NCBI GenBank assembly: GCA_002297185.1
Contig: DBJV01000053.1
Location: forward strand, 1-12,922
Length of the DNA: 12,922 bases
Source: Christensenella sp. UBA767
GTDB taxonomy: Bacteria > Bacillota > Clostridia > Christensenellales > CAG-917
Reading direction: 5' to 3'
Within the stretch, counting starts at the first letter, position 1; each line of letters opens with the position of its first letter. Below the pieces are notes generated by a model. It was not told the origin of the DNA and did no database searches. It saw nothing but the letters and a program-made list of their open reading frames with translations. Below are positions 1-5,626 of this stretch, piece after piece. The position numbers and the translations under genes are program-made.

Positions 1-1
1 G

Positions 2-619
2 GACAGAAAGCGCAACCGCTTTATGCTCCCCACGGCAGAGACCGCGCTCGTCAATATGTACGCAGGCGAAATCATTGACGAAAGCAAACTCCCGATGAAG
101 TTCTTTGCATACTCGCCGTGCTTTAGAAAAGAGGCGGGCAGCGCAAGAGCGGAAGAGAGAGGTATGATAAGAGGTCACCAATTCAACAAAATCGAAATGG
201 TGCAATACGCTCATCCCGAGCATAGCAAAGAGGCTTTTGAAGAACTCGTGGAGAAAGCGTCTCGTCTCGTCGAGCAACTCGGCTTGCATTTCAGAGTCAG
301 CAAACTTGCGGCAGGCGATTGCTCCGCGTCTATGGCAAGAACGTACGACGTGGAACTTTGGATTCCGTCCATGGGCATTTATAAGGAATGCTCGTCCGTT
401 TCCAACGCTAACGATTATCAAGCGCGCCGCAACAACACCCGTTATCGTGACTCAAAGACGGGCAAACCGCAATACGTGCATACGCTCAACGGTAGCGGAC
501 TTGCAACGTCCCGCCTTATCCCTGCAATCGTCGAGCAATTCCAAAACGCCGACGGCAGCGTAACCATCCCCGAAGTGCTCCGTAAGTACATGGGCGGCAT
601 GGAAAAAATCACCAAATAA
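2..619 (+). CDS. serS: Seryl-tRNA synthetase, C-terminal part (5' end outside window)
   Basis: This is the last 205 residues of a class II seryl-tRNA synthetase, which charges tRNA-Ser with serine in the cytoplasm. The frame is open to the left edge (DRKRNRF precedes the first Met at 23), so the N-terminal tRNA-binding coiled coil and motif 1 lie outside the window. Motif 2 is visible as SPCFRKEAGSA followed by RGMIRGHQFNKIE. The serine/ATP pocket shows as KECSSVSNANDYQARRNNTR, and motif 3 as NGSGLATSRLIPAIVEQ with its conserved arginine. The protein ends normally with TAA, and a strong intrinsic terminator follows 14 nt later, so serS is the last gene of its transcript. RGMIRGHQF has Gly where Val is usual in the family, a small change. 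Identification is secure from the motifs. Confidence 0.96.
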   Translation, partial: DRKRNRFMLPTAETALVNMYAGEIIDESKLPMKFFAYSPCFRKEAGSARAEERGMIRGHQFNKIEMVQYAHPEHSKEAFEELVEKASRLVEQLGLHFRVSKLAAGDCSASMARTYDVELWIPSMGIYKECSSVSNANDYQARRNNTRYRDSKTGKPQYVHTLNGSGLATSRLIPAIVEQFQNADGSVTIPEVLRKYMGGMEKITK

Positions 620-633
620 CGTAGGTTTTAGTG

Positions 634-664
634 TGCGAGCGCATAATTTTGCGCTCGCATTTTA
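634..664 (+). terminator. Intrinsic terminator of serS
   Basis: A perfect 10-bp stem, TGCGAGCGCA (634-643) with TGCGCTCGCA (650-659), has a 6-nt loop and is followed by TTTTA. It lies 14 nt after the serS stop. A GTG at 631 that would extend the next gene upstream falls at the edge of this hairpin, which argues against that start. Confidence 0.9.
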
Positions 665-693
665 TAACGAATAAACGATATAGTGAGGAAATT

Positions 694-2010
694 ATGAGAG
701 AAGAACTCAAAAAGTACGGCGACGATGCGTACAAAATGGTGGAATACGCCGCCAACGAAATCGGGCCGCGCCTTCCCGGTTCTCAAAACGAGAAAAAGTA
801 TCACGACTATATGTCGGGCAAACTCAAAGAAATCGGTCTCGACCCCGTAACCGAGAGTTTTGTATTTGCACCGCACTCGTCCATCGGCGGACTTCCGTAC
901 GCAGGTTGGGCAGGCATCATCGGCTGCGTGCTTACACTTATCGCAACGATTTTGGCGTCAATCAGCCTGTACGGCGGATTGGCAATGCACTTTGTCTGCA
1001 CGATATTTATGATTTGCGTGTGGATTTGGCTTTTCGTCAGCGTGTTCAAATATCACACCTGCTTTGACTGGTGCTTTAAGCACAAAGTGTCGCAGAATAC
1101 TTATGCGGAACTTCTTCCCGAAGACGGCAAATACGATTACACAATCTACCTTTCAGGACACACCGACACGAGTTGGACGCTCAAACTCAGTGCCTCGCAA
1201 TACAAACTCGGTTTCGTCGGAGTGGTATTGAGATTGGGGCTCGGCGCAATCGCAGTTGCACTCGTAACGCTCGTCAGCATTGCGCTCACCGTGCTTATTA
1301 TGATGATGGTCTATGGAGAAAACCTTTCTTACGATACTTTGGCAAACACCTATAAGGCGTACAGAATACTTTCTCAAATTGCGCTTTACGGCTCGCCGCT
1401 CGCAATCGCTTGCTCTTTCTTGCTCACAATGTACAACGAAAAGACGGAAGAGATTGCCTCTCCCGGCGCAATGGACAACGCAACGGGCGTTTCCATCGCA
1501 TATCAAGTGGTCAAGTACTACAAGGAAAATCCCGACAAGATGCCCAAAAACTGCCGCATCATCGATTGCAACGTCGGTGCAGAGGAGTCCGGACTTCGCG
1601 GCTCTATTGCCTTTACTCGCAAGCACAAAGAGGACGGCATGCTTGACAACGCCTATCACATCAACATCGACTCTATCGCCGATGCAGAGCATTTCGAGGT
1701 CATCCACGGCGACAGCTGGCTTTGTCCGCATTTTGATAAGGATTTGGAAAATATGTTCTTCGACGCCATGAAAGAGGCAGGCATTCAAAAGCCCGGCAAC
1801 ATCGCCAACCCCGTCGGCGGCTGCGACTCCACGCCTTTCCAACGCGCCGGTGTCAAATCCATCACCTTTGCCGCTCAAAACCCCGTCATGTCCGACTATT
1901 ATCACACCTTCCGTGACGTTCCCGAGCGTTTCAGCCCCGACACGGTAGGACTGGGGTTTGACGTAGTTCTCCGCGTCATCTCCAAAATCGAGGAAAGTCG
2001 CACCAAATAG
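694..2010 (+). CDS. Membrane-embedded M28-family zinc metallopeptidase
   Basis: A 438-aa protein with the zinc-peptidase signature of family M28 (aminopeptidase Y/S type): GPRLPGS near residue 24, SGHTDTS (H156, D158), GAMDNATG (D261, bridging ligand), GAEESG (E297 general base, E298 ligand), NIDSIAD (D326) and YYHTF (H404). All expected ligands are present, so it is probably an active exopeptidase; its substrate cannot be read from the sequence. Four hydrophobic segments interrupt the fold at about 72-93, 96-118, 174-206 and 224-247. The HxD loop lies between TM2 and TM3, and the remaining ligands follow TM4, so an even number of crossings puts the whole active site on one face. Start 694 has GAGGAA 4 nt upstream; the GTG at 631 lies in the serS terminator. 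The last 19 nt, including the stop, form one arm of the downstream repeat. Confidence 0.88.
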   Translation: MREELKKYGDDAYKMVEYAANEIGPRLPGSQNEKKYHDYMSGKLKEIGLDPVTESFVFAPHSSIGGLPYAGWAGIIGCVLTLIATILASISLYGGLAMHFVCTIFMICVWIWLFVSVFKYHTCFDWCFKHKVSQNTYAELLPEDGKYDYTIYLSGHTDTSWTLKLSASQYKLGFVGVVLRLGLGAIAVALVTLVSIALTVLIMMMVYGENLSYDTLANTYKAYRILSQIALYGSPLAIACSFLLTMYNEKTEEIASPGAMDNATGVSIAYQVVKYYKENPDKMPKNCRIIDCNVGAEESGLRGSIAFTRKHKEDGMLDNAYHINIDSIADAEHFEVIHGDSWLCPHFDKDLENMFFDAMKEAGIQKPGNIANPVGGCDSTPFQRAGVKSITFAAQNPVMSDYYHTFRDVPERFSPDTVGLGFDVVLRVISKIEESRTK

Positions 2011-2021
2011 CGAATAGCTTT

Positions 2022-2092
2022 GTCAATGCCCCTTGTCCAACAACTCACGTACGATTATGTACGTTAGGATTGTTGTCCAAGGGGCATTTGAC
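2022..2092. repeat. Hairpin A (first unit of the repeat block)
   Basis: Long imperfect hairpin. GTCAA-TGCCCCTTG on the left pairs with CAAGGGGCA-TTTGAC on the right. After a 3x3 internal loop come AACAA/TTGTT and then ACGTAC/GTACGT, with an ATTA-type loop. An asymmetric position (CTC on the left, TAGGA on the right) lies in the stem. No T-run follows, so it is not a classic terminator. Confidence 0.75.
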
Positions 2093-2189
2093 GCGATTGA
2101 CTTCGTGACAATCGCTATTAAACGCGCTCTTCATCTATTTGGTGCGGCTTTCCATAAGTTACTTTAGATAGCGAATAACTGCAATCACT

Positions 2190-2238
2190 TGCCCGACAAC
2201 TCATTTACGCTTAGTAAATTAGGATTGCCGTTCGGACA
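2190..2238. repeat. Hairpin B (second, diverged unit)
   Basis: Same architecture as the hairpin at 2022-2092. TGCCCGA/TTCGGACA forms the base, ACAACTCA on the left faces TTAGGATTG on the right, and TTTAC/GTAAA forms the tip. The tip pairs differ from the first copy (ACGTAC/GTACGT) on both sides at once, so pairing is kept while the bases change. The asymmetric CTC/TAGGA part is identical in both. Confidence 0.7.
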
Positions 2239-2334
2239 GCTCTTTCTTGTTCTTCATCTATTTGGTGCGACTTTCCTATTTTAAAAAATATTTATTAATG
2301 TATAGTTATTATATATATTCAATACAAAATATAA

Positions 2335-2366
2335 AAGCCCCCCGTCCTTGGAGTAACGGGGGCTCT
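2335..2366 (-). terminator. GC-rich hairpin terminator of the minus-strand 113-aa gene
   Basis: AGCCCCCCGT (2336-2345) pairs with ACGGGGGCT (2356-2364), leaving one extra C. Read on the minus strand it is followed by TTTATATTTT and lies 17 nt past the stop of the gene at 2383-2724. The AT-rich 2277-2334 to its left holds nothing else recognised. Confidence 0.85.
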
Positions 2367-2382
2367 TTTGCAATGATGAATA

Positions 2383-2724
2383 TTAGAATATTCTTGCTTC
2401 GAAATTGCTGACGAAACTGCCGTTTTGGTCAATCGAGCAAATTGCGGTTTTGCCGTCTTTGAATTTCAATTGATACTTCGTAACCGAACTCATTGCGCCT
2501 TTTGCATTTTTCTCCATACCGTTGCCGATAACGGTGACGTTTTCAATATCGTCTTTGTTGAAGATATAATCTTCTTTCAGCGACGAGCCAAAAAACATCA
2601 ATGCGGGTGCGTCGTTTTTCTTTGCAAGTCCGACGTAGCAACCGGCAAATCCGGATCCGTTCACTTTGCCCAAACAAACAGTGTTCATTCTAAGCATATT
2701 TTTGAAAAAGTTTTTAATTCCCAT
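2383..2724 (-). CDS. Hypothetical protein, 113 aa, probably a small beta-rich domain
   Basis: Not recognised. The protein starts with a short amphipathic stretch (MGIKNFFKNMLRM). Alternating beta-type strands follow: TVCLGKV, GCYVGLAKK, ALMFFGS, DYIFNKDDIENVTVIG, YQLKFKDGKTAICSI. The 'I-x-x-V-x-V-I-G … KFKDGK' rhythm is reminiscent of PH-like or similar small barrels, but that is only an impression. There is no signal peptide or membrane helix. A good GGAGG lies 9 nt before the ATG. Its own promoter (TTGACA-17-TAACAT) and a terminator make it a single-gene unit divergent from the XRE regulator, which may control it. A dyad AGCCCC-AA-GGGGCT (2742-2755) sits in the short 5' leader just before the ribosome binding site. 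Confidence 0.75.
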   Translation of the reverse strand: MGIKNFFKNMLRMNTVCLGKVNGSGFAGCYVGLAKKNDAPALMFFGSSLKEDYIFNKDDIENVTVIGNGMEKNAKGAMSSVTKYQLKFKDGKTAICSIDQNGSFVSNFEARIF

Positions 2725-2766
2725 ATCTTTTTACCTCCATTAGCCCCAAGGGGCTTGTTTGATATA

Positions 2767-2795
2767 ATGTTACTACCTTGGTGCTAAAATGTCAA
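2767..2795 (-). promoter_or_regulatory. Promoter of the 113-aa gene
   Basis: On the minus strand a perfect -35 TTGACA (2790-2795) is followed by a 17-nt spacer and TAACAT (2767-2772, four of six matches to TATAAT). The predicted start near 2760 gives a leader of about 36 nt containing the AGCCCC/GGGGCT dyad and the GGAGG. Confidence 0.65.
2782..2790 (+). promoter_or_regulatory. Extended -10 promoter of the XRE regulator
   Basis: TGCTAAAAT fits the extended -10 pattern TGnTATAAT with one mismatch; TTGATA (2759-2764) is a possible -35 at 20 nt. It overlaps the -35 of the opposite promoter by one base, so the two may compete. Transcription would start near 2797, after the in-frame ATG at 2789, which rules that ATG out for this transcript. 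Confidence 0.5.
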
Positions 2796-2821
2796 TACTT
2801 TTTTATAGAAGGTATTGCATT

Positions 2822-3031
2822 GTGGAAATAATAGTTGCAAAAAGAATTAAAGAACTTATGAAAGACGAGGGCTTAAATCAAAGCAAACTTGCCGAAAAAA
2901 TCGGTTTGAAACAAAATACCATAAGTGCGTGGTTGCTTGAAAAGAAAGAACCGAGCATAAAATCGCTGTGGCTTTTGGCTGATTATTTTGACGTAGATAT
3001 AGATTATCTCGTTGGAAGAAAGAATTATTAA
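2822..3031 (+). CDS. Small XRE-family helix-turn-helix regulator
   Basis: A 69-aa protein made almost wholly of one Cro/C1-type HTH domain (VAKRIKELMKDEGLNQSKLA then EKIGLKQNTISAWLLEKKEP, SIKSLWLLADYFDVDIDYLVG). It should bind DNA as a dimer. I chose GTG 2822 because AGAAGG lies 9 nt upstream. The longer frame from ATG 2789 adds 11 residues (MSILFYRRYCI) outside the domain, has no ribosome binding site, and begins before the predicted transcription start. It is divergent from the 113-aa gene with overlapping promoters, so autoregulation plus control of that neighbour is the simplest inference. There is no second domain, so any inducing signal is unknown. Confidence 0.85.
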   Translation: MEIIVAKRIKELMKDEGLNQSKLAEKIGLKQNTISAWLLEKKEPSIKSLWLLADYFDVDIDYLVGRKNY

Positions 3032-3049
3032 TACTAATATAAAACGTTT

Positions 3050-3074
3050 GCCACGTCTTTATACAAGGCGTGGC
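3050..3074. terminator. Hairpin between convergent XRE and PRC-barrel genes
   Basis: GCCACGTCTT (3050-3059) and AAGGCGTGGC (3065-3074) form a 10-bp stem on the plus strand (one U-G pair) with a 5-nt loop. It lies 18 nt past the XRE stop and 22 nt past the PRC stop. No good T-run follows on either side (the minus strand has AAACGTTTTATA), so termination is probable, not certain. Confidence 0.5.
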
Positions 3075-3096
3075 AGAGAAGTAGTTACAATGTTTA

Positions 3097-4056
3097 TCAC
3101 TCTTGCTTTATGCTATTTAACGTGAGTTCGACGAGTTTGCCTGCGAGGCGAGCTTTGCGGACGAGTTCGTCCGTGACGATATCGCCCTTCTTGGCAATAG
3201 GCACGTTTGCATAAGTATATAAATCTTGCCCGAGTATTCTGCCGAGTAGGAACTCATAATCGCAAATAACGCGAGTAGGCGTGTGCGTATCCTCATATTC
3301 GCTCTCTTCGCCGACGATTGCGTCAAATGCGTCCTTTGTAAAGAGCGGTGAATTGCTCGATACGAATACAGCCGGAGGAGCGGTCTGCAACACCGTGTTT
3401 TGCGCAATATAATCTGGTTTTATATCCGTTGCGCTTTCCTTTATTTCCGCATTCGTGGGCAAATCGTTTGCCGTAGCGTTAGCGATATCCGTTGACGTAT
3501 CTTTCAGAATATCCTTTGCCATAATCACCTTTGCGTTGTCTTTTTGAGCGGATAGATTGTCGGTTTCTATCACGGCAAGCGTTTCAACGCTCGGACGAGG
3601 GATTTTGACGGGCTTTGCCTTGGGCGTTTTGGGTGCGCCTTTAAGGATTATCGCATTTCCTGCCGAGAGTATTGCGGAAGGTGAAAATTGCTCCGTTTCC
3701 GTGCATATTTTGCTCACTTTTCCGCTTTGCGAGAACTCGATTTCGCTCACGTTGCCTTTCAGCACGCCCGATTGCGTATATATTGGCATATCCATAATTC
3801 CCGTCGCAAAAGCGGTGAAATCGACGTCTTGCACGCTTTTGAAATTCACGGAATTTTGCACGACGATAGCGTCTTTAAAAGACAAAACGTCGTCGAACGG
3901 AATAAGCGTTTCCTCGCTGTTTTTGCAGCTATTCATAACGAAATATACGATACATTTGCAACCTTGCGAAAAATATGCATTTTTTATACGCCCGATTATG
4001 TTGGACGAATCTCTTTCAAGCACGGGTTTGTTTTGCAATTGAGAAAATTGAGCCAT
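3097..4056 (-). CDS. PRC-barrel domain protein (two N-terminal barrels, long linker, C-terminal module)
   Basis: 319 aa. Residues 1-72 (FSQLQNKPVLERDSSNIIGR to LIPFDDVLSFKDAIVV) and about 84-140 (TGIMDMPIYTQSGVLKGNVS … ILSAGNAIILKG) look like two PRC-barrels, small beta-barrels found in RimM and in YlmC/YrrD-type proteins of spore-formers. Residues 141-262 are a low-complexity linker rich in Lys, Pro, Asp and Ala. Residues 263-319 (DYEFLLGRILGQDLYTYANV then GDIVTDELVRKARLAGKLVE) match the LLGR-x-DiY-G-I module often found in clostridial members. There is no signal peptide or TM helix, so it is probably cytoplasmic. The role is unknown; sporulation or envelope functions are suspected for relatives. 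The start is set by GAGGTG 6 nt before the ATG. Confidence 0.8.
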   Translation of the reverse strand: MAQFSQLQNKPVLERDSSNIIGRIKNAYFSQGCKCIVYFVMNSCKNSEETLIPFDDVLSFKDAIVVQNSVNFKSVQDVDFTAFATGIMDMPIYTQSGVLKGNVSEIEFSQSGKVSKICTETEQFSPSAILSAGNAIILKGAPKTPKAKPVKIPRPSVETLAVIETDNLSAQKDNAKVIMAKDILKDTSTDIANATANDLPTNAEIKESATDIKPDYIAQNTVLQTAPPAVFVSSNSPLFTKDAFDAIVGEESEYEDTHTPTRVICDYEFLLGRILGQDLYTYANVPIAKKGDIVTDELVRKARLAGKLVELTLNSIKQE

Positions 4057-4136
4057 AATTTACACCTCGAAAAAGCGTATGCGATTATCCGTCGCGATAT
4101 GACGTTTGGCGATAAAAAACAGGGCGCGATAGAACC

Positions 4137-4166
4137 TCGAAAAATGTCGAAAGTTATCGAAAAATG
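4137..4166. repeat. TCGAAA repeats at exact 10-bp spacing
   Basis: TCGAAA occurs at 4137, 4147 and 4157, one helical turn apart, as TCGAAAAATG, TCGAAAGTTA and TCGAAAAATG. Further copies lie at 4067 and 4228, and a second 10-bp pair at 4349 and 4359 inside the first codons of the amidase gene. That is seven copies in about 300 bp. This resembles a small iteron or protein-binding array; no function is known. Confidence 0.55.
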
Positions 4167-4239
4167 CACGTAGAACATCTCAAAAACCGCCTCAAAAAAG
4201 CGGTAATCTAATAGGCTGAAAATTTTGTCGAAACCGCGG

Positions 4240-4295
4240 TTATCCACGGAGTTATCCACAATTCGAGGTCAAAATGTGGATAACTTTGTGGAAAA
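4240..4295. promoter_or_regulatory. Symmetric cluster of four DnaA-box-like 9-mers
   Basis: TTATCCACG (4240-4248) and TTATCCACA (4252-4260) face TGTGGATAA (4275-4283) and TGTGGAAAA (4287-4295). Two are exact consensus DnaA boxes, the last fits the relaxed TTWTNCACA, and the first has one mismatch. The boxes mirror each other exactly around 4267.5, with 12-bp starts in each half and a 14-bp centre. A perfect palindrome AACCGCGGTT (4232-4241) abuts the left box. It lies just upstream of the amidase gene. It could be an origin-like or DnaA-controlled site; alternatively it is a large dyad, or a transcribed hairpin, for another protein. Confidence 0.6.
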
Positions 4296-4341
4296 GCACG
4301 TATTTTTATGCCGTCGTGAATATAATTTCTTTTGTAACTAT

Positions 4342-5058
4342 ATGCGTGTCGAAAATAGTCGAAACAAAACGGAATATTCAAAACTCATCGCAATCGCATT
4401 GATTGTGCTTTTGGTGGCGTATTGTGCCTCCGCGCCTTTTATAATCAACGCAATCAACACGGAAAAGGCGCACAAATCTACAGTTGTGATAGACGCAGGG
4501 CACGGCGGCATAGATTCGGGAGTGTCGGGTGCAAAAACGGGTGTAGAAGAGAAGGTTGTCAACCTCAAAATCGCATTCTATTTGGGTGAAATTCTCAAAG
4601 CGCGCGGATATACCGTCGTCTATACTCGTCGCAACGACGCCATGCACGAGTTTGAGGGTGTGCAAAACAACAAAAAGCGTGCGGATATGTTCAAGCGCGG
4701 AGAGATTATAGGCGAGGCAAAGCCGTTTGCCGTGGTCAGCATACATCAAAATTTTTATTCCGCACCCACGCGCCGAGGCGCGCAGGTGTTTTTCAACAAA
4801 AAGAGCGAGGACGGTGCGCGACTTGCCAACGTTTTGCAATCCGCTCTCAATGCCAAAATCAATCTTGCGGACGGCGGCAGAGAGTATTCGCCCCTTTGCG
4901 CGCAAAAGTATCTTCTCGAATGCAGTCCCTATCCGTCCGTCATCGTAGAATGCGGATTTTTGAGTAATTTCGCCGACGAGCAAAATTTGATTTTGCCTGA
5001 GTATCAGTATAGAATGGCAACCGTGATTGCCGACGGAATATGCGCCTTCGCCGCCTAA
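4342..5058 (+). CDS. cwlD: N-acetylmuramoyl-L-alanine amidase, CwlD-like
   Basis: 238 aa, close to the length of CwlD of Bacillus. One N-terminal membrane segment (about 14-36) is followed by an Amidase_3 domain. Zinc ligands are H54 (DAGHGG), E70 (VEEKVVNL) and H135 (SIHQNF); the catalytic Glu is E203 (VECGFLSN). The enzyme family cuts the amide bond between muramic acid and the stem peptide. CwlD-type members act in making muramic-delta-lactam in spore cortex, which fits the sporulation genes nearby. GAQVFF and the lack of SH3/SPOR/LysM repeats favour CwlD over vegetative amidases. The start is set at ATG 4342: the frame extends to TTG 4225, but that runs through the DnaA-box cluster. TATAAT lies at 4321-4326 with a poor -35, leaving a very short leader and no visible Shine-Dalgarno. 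Confidence 0.78.
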   Translation: MRVENSRNKTEYSKLIAIALIVLLVAYCASAPFIINAINTEKAHKSTVVIDAGHGGIDSGVSGAKTGVEEKVVNLKIAFYLGEILKARGYTVVYTRRNDAMHEFEGVQNNKKRADMFKRGEIIGEAKPFAVVSIHQNFYSAPTRRGAQVFFNKKSEDGARLANVLQSALNAKINLADGGREYSPLCAQKYLLECSPYPSVIVECGFLSNFADEQNLILPEYQYRMATVIADGICAFAA

Positions 5059-5105
5059 TCGTAAATTTTACAAAGCGTGAAAAAACCGCAATTGTGCAAT
5101 TCGTC

Positions 5106-5134
5106 TTGATTTATAAACTACTTTAGTTTATAAT
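5106..5134 (+). promoter_or_regulatory. Promoter with a perfect palindrome filling its spacer
   Basis: TTGATT (5106-5111), a 17-nt spacer and a perfect TATAAT (5129-5134). The spacer is occupied by the 10-3-10 palindrome TTATAAACTA-CTT-TAGTTTATAA (5111-5133), which touches both hexamers, as expected for a repressor operator. Transcription would start near 5141, only about 4 nt before the ATG at 5145. Confidence 0.7.
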
Positions 5135-5144
5135 ATTAAACATT

Positions 5145-5561
5145 ATGACGAACGCATTTGCATTTCCGTGCCAAAAAGTCCTCAAAAAGCACAGCGACGA
5201 TTCCGAAATCGCTGCAATTATAAAGGACATCGAAAACGCCAAACAAGGCGTTATGACATTCTCGAAAGAGGTCAAGAAGTATATGCTGCAATTTATCCAT
5301 GCACGTTACGACGACAACGACGAGGTCAATTCGCTCATCGACGTGCTGAAACATTGGAGCAAATACGAGTCTTTCAGTTATCTCGAAATTTTCCAACTTC
5401 AAGACGAATGCTATTTTTGGTATGACTTTTTGCACGCATACGGTGCGTGGAAGGTCATCGGCAAAACGTACGGATTCAGAGACGAAAACGAGGCTCTGTC
5501 CCTGCTCATACGCCTTGTCAAGTTGGACGAGACCGTCTTTAAGAAATATCCGGAACTGTAA
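5145..5561 (+). CDS. Hypothetical protein, 138 aa
   Basis: Not recognised. It is soluble and apparently mostly helical, acidic in the middle (ARYDDNDEVNSLIDVLKHW), with an aromatic-rich segment (ECYFWYDFLHAYGAWKVIG) and a helical C-terminus (NEALSLLIRLVKLDETVFKK). There is no signal peptide or TM helix. It is first in the run leading to radC, gltX and the subtilase, 65 nt before radC. Its promoter carries a palindromic operator. The predicted mRNA would be leaderless or nearly so, and no Shine-Dalgarno precedes the ATG. An internal start at Met37 is possible but would discard a well-formed N-terminus. Codon use resembles the neighbours, so it is probably a real resident gene. Confidence 0.75.
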   Translation: MTNAFAFPCQKVLKKHSDDSEIAAIIKDIENAKQGVMTFSKEVKKYMLQFIHARYDDNDEVNSLIDVLKHWSKYESFSYLEIFQLQDECYFWYDFLHAYGAWKVIGKTYGFRDENEALSLLIRLVKLDETVFKKYPEL

Positions 5562-5626
5562 GCGTTTGAATAAGACGAAAGAGGAAGGCGGAGCGCAATA
5601 GCGCAACCCCTAACAACAGAATAAAA

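Larger units (their letters stand above)
1992..2276. repeat. Nested inverted-repeat block with a duplicated unit, starting in the 3' end of the M28 gene
   Basis: GGAAAGTCGCACCAAATAG (1992-2010, the last six codons of the peptidase with its stop) recurs inverted at 2135-2153 (one mismatch) and 2258-2276 (perfect). Between them lie two versions of one unit. Each begins with ATAGCGAATA(G/A)CT (about 2007 and 2168), contains a hairpin, and ends with CTTCATCTATTTGGTGCG(G/A)C. A further perfect pair, AATAGCGA (2006-2013) with TCGCTATT (2112-2119), nests inside the first unit, as does GCGATTG/CAATCGC (2093-2099/2109-2115). No open reading frame of note is present. The arrangement resembles a small non-autonomous element or a structured RNA, but no family is recognised. 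Confidence 0.8.

Noticed and set aside
631..693. GTG 631 as the start of the M28 peptidase
   Set aside because: It lies at the edge of the serS terminator hairpin; ATG 694 has GAGGAA upstream and fits the family N-terminus.
2030..2080. Integron attC-like site in the first hairpin (GTCCAAC fits RYYYAAC)
   Set aside because: The matching GTTRRRY core is not met (GTTAGGA), the second copy has no RYYYAAC, and no integrase or cassette array is seen.
1992..2276. Retron-like non-coding RNA (inverted ends with hairpins)
   Set aside because: No reverse transcriptase is encoded anywhere in the window.
4225..4341. 39-residue N-terminal extension of the amidase from TTG 4225
   Set aside because: It would translate through the DnaA-box dyad, has no ribosome binding site, and precedes the natural membrane anchor.
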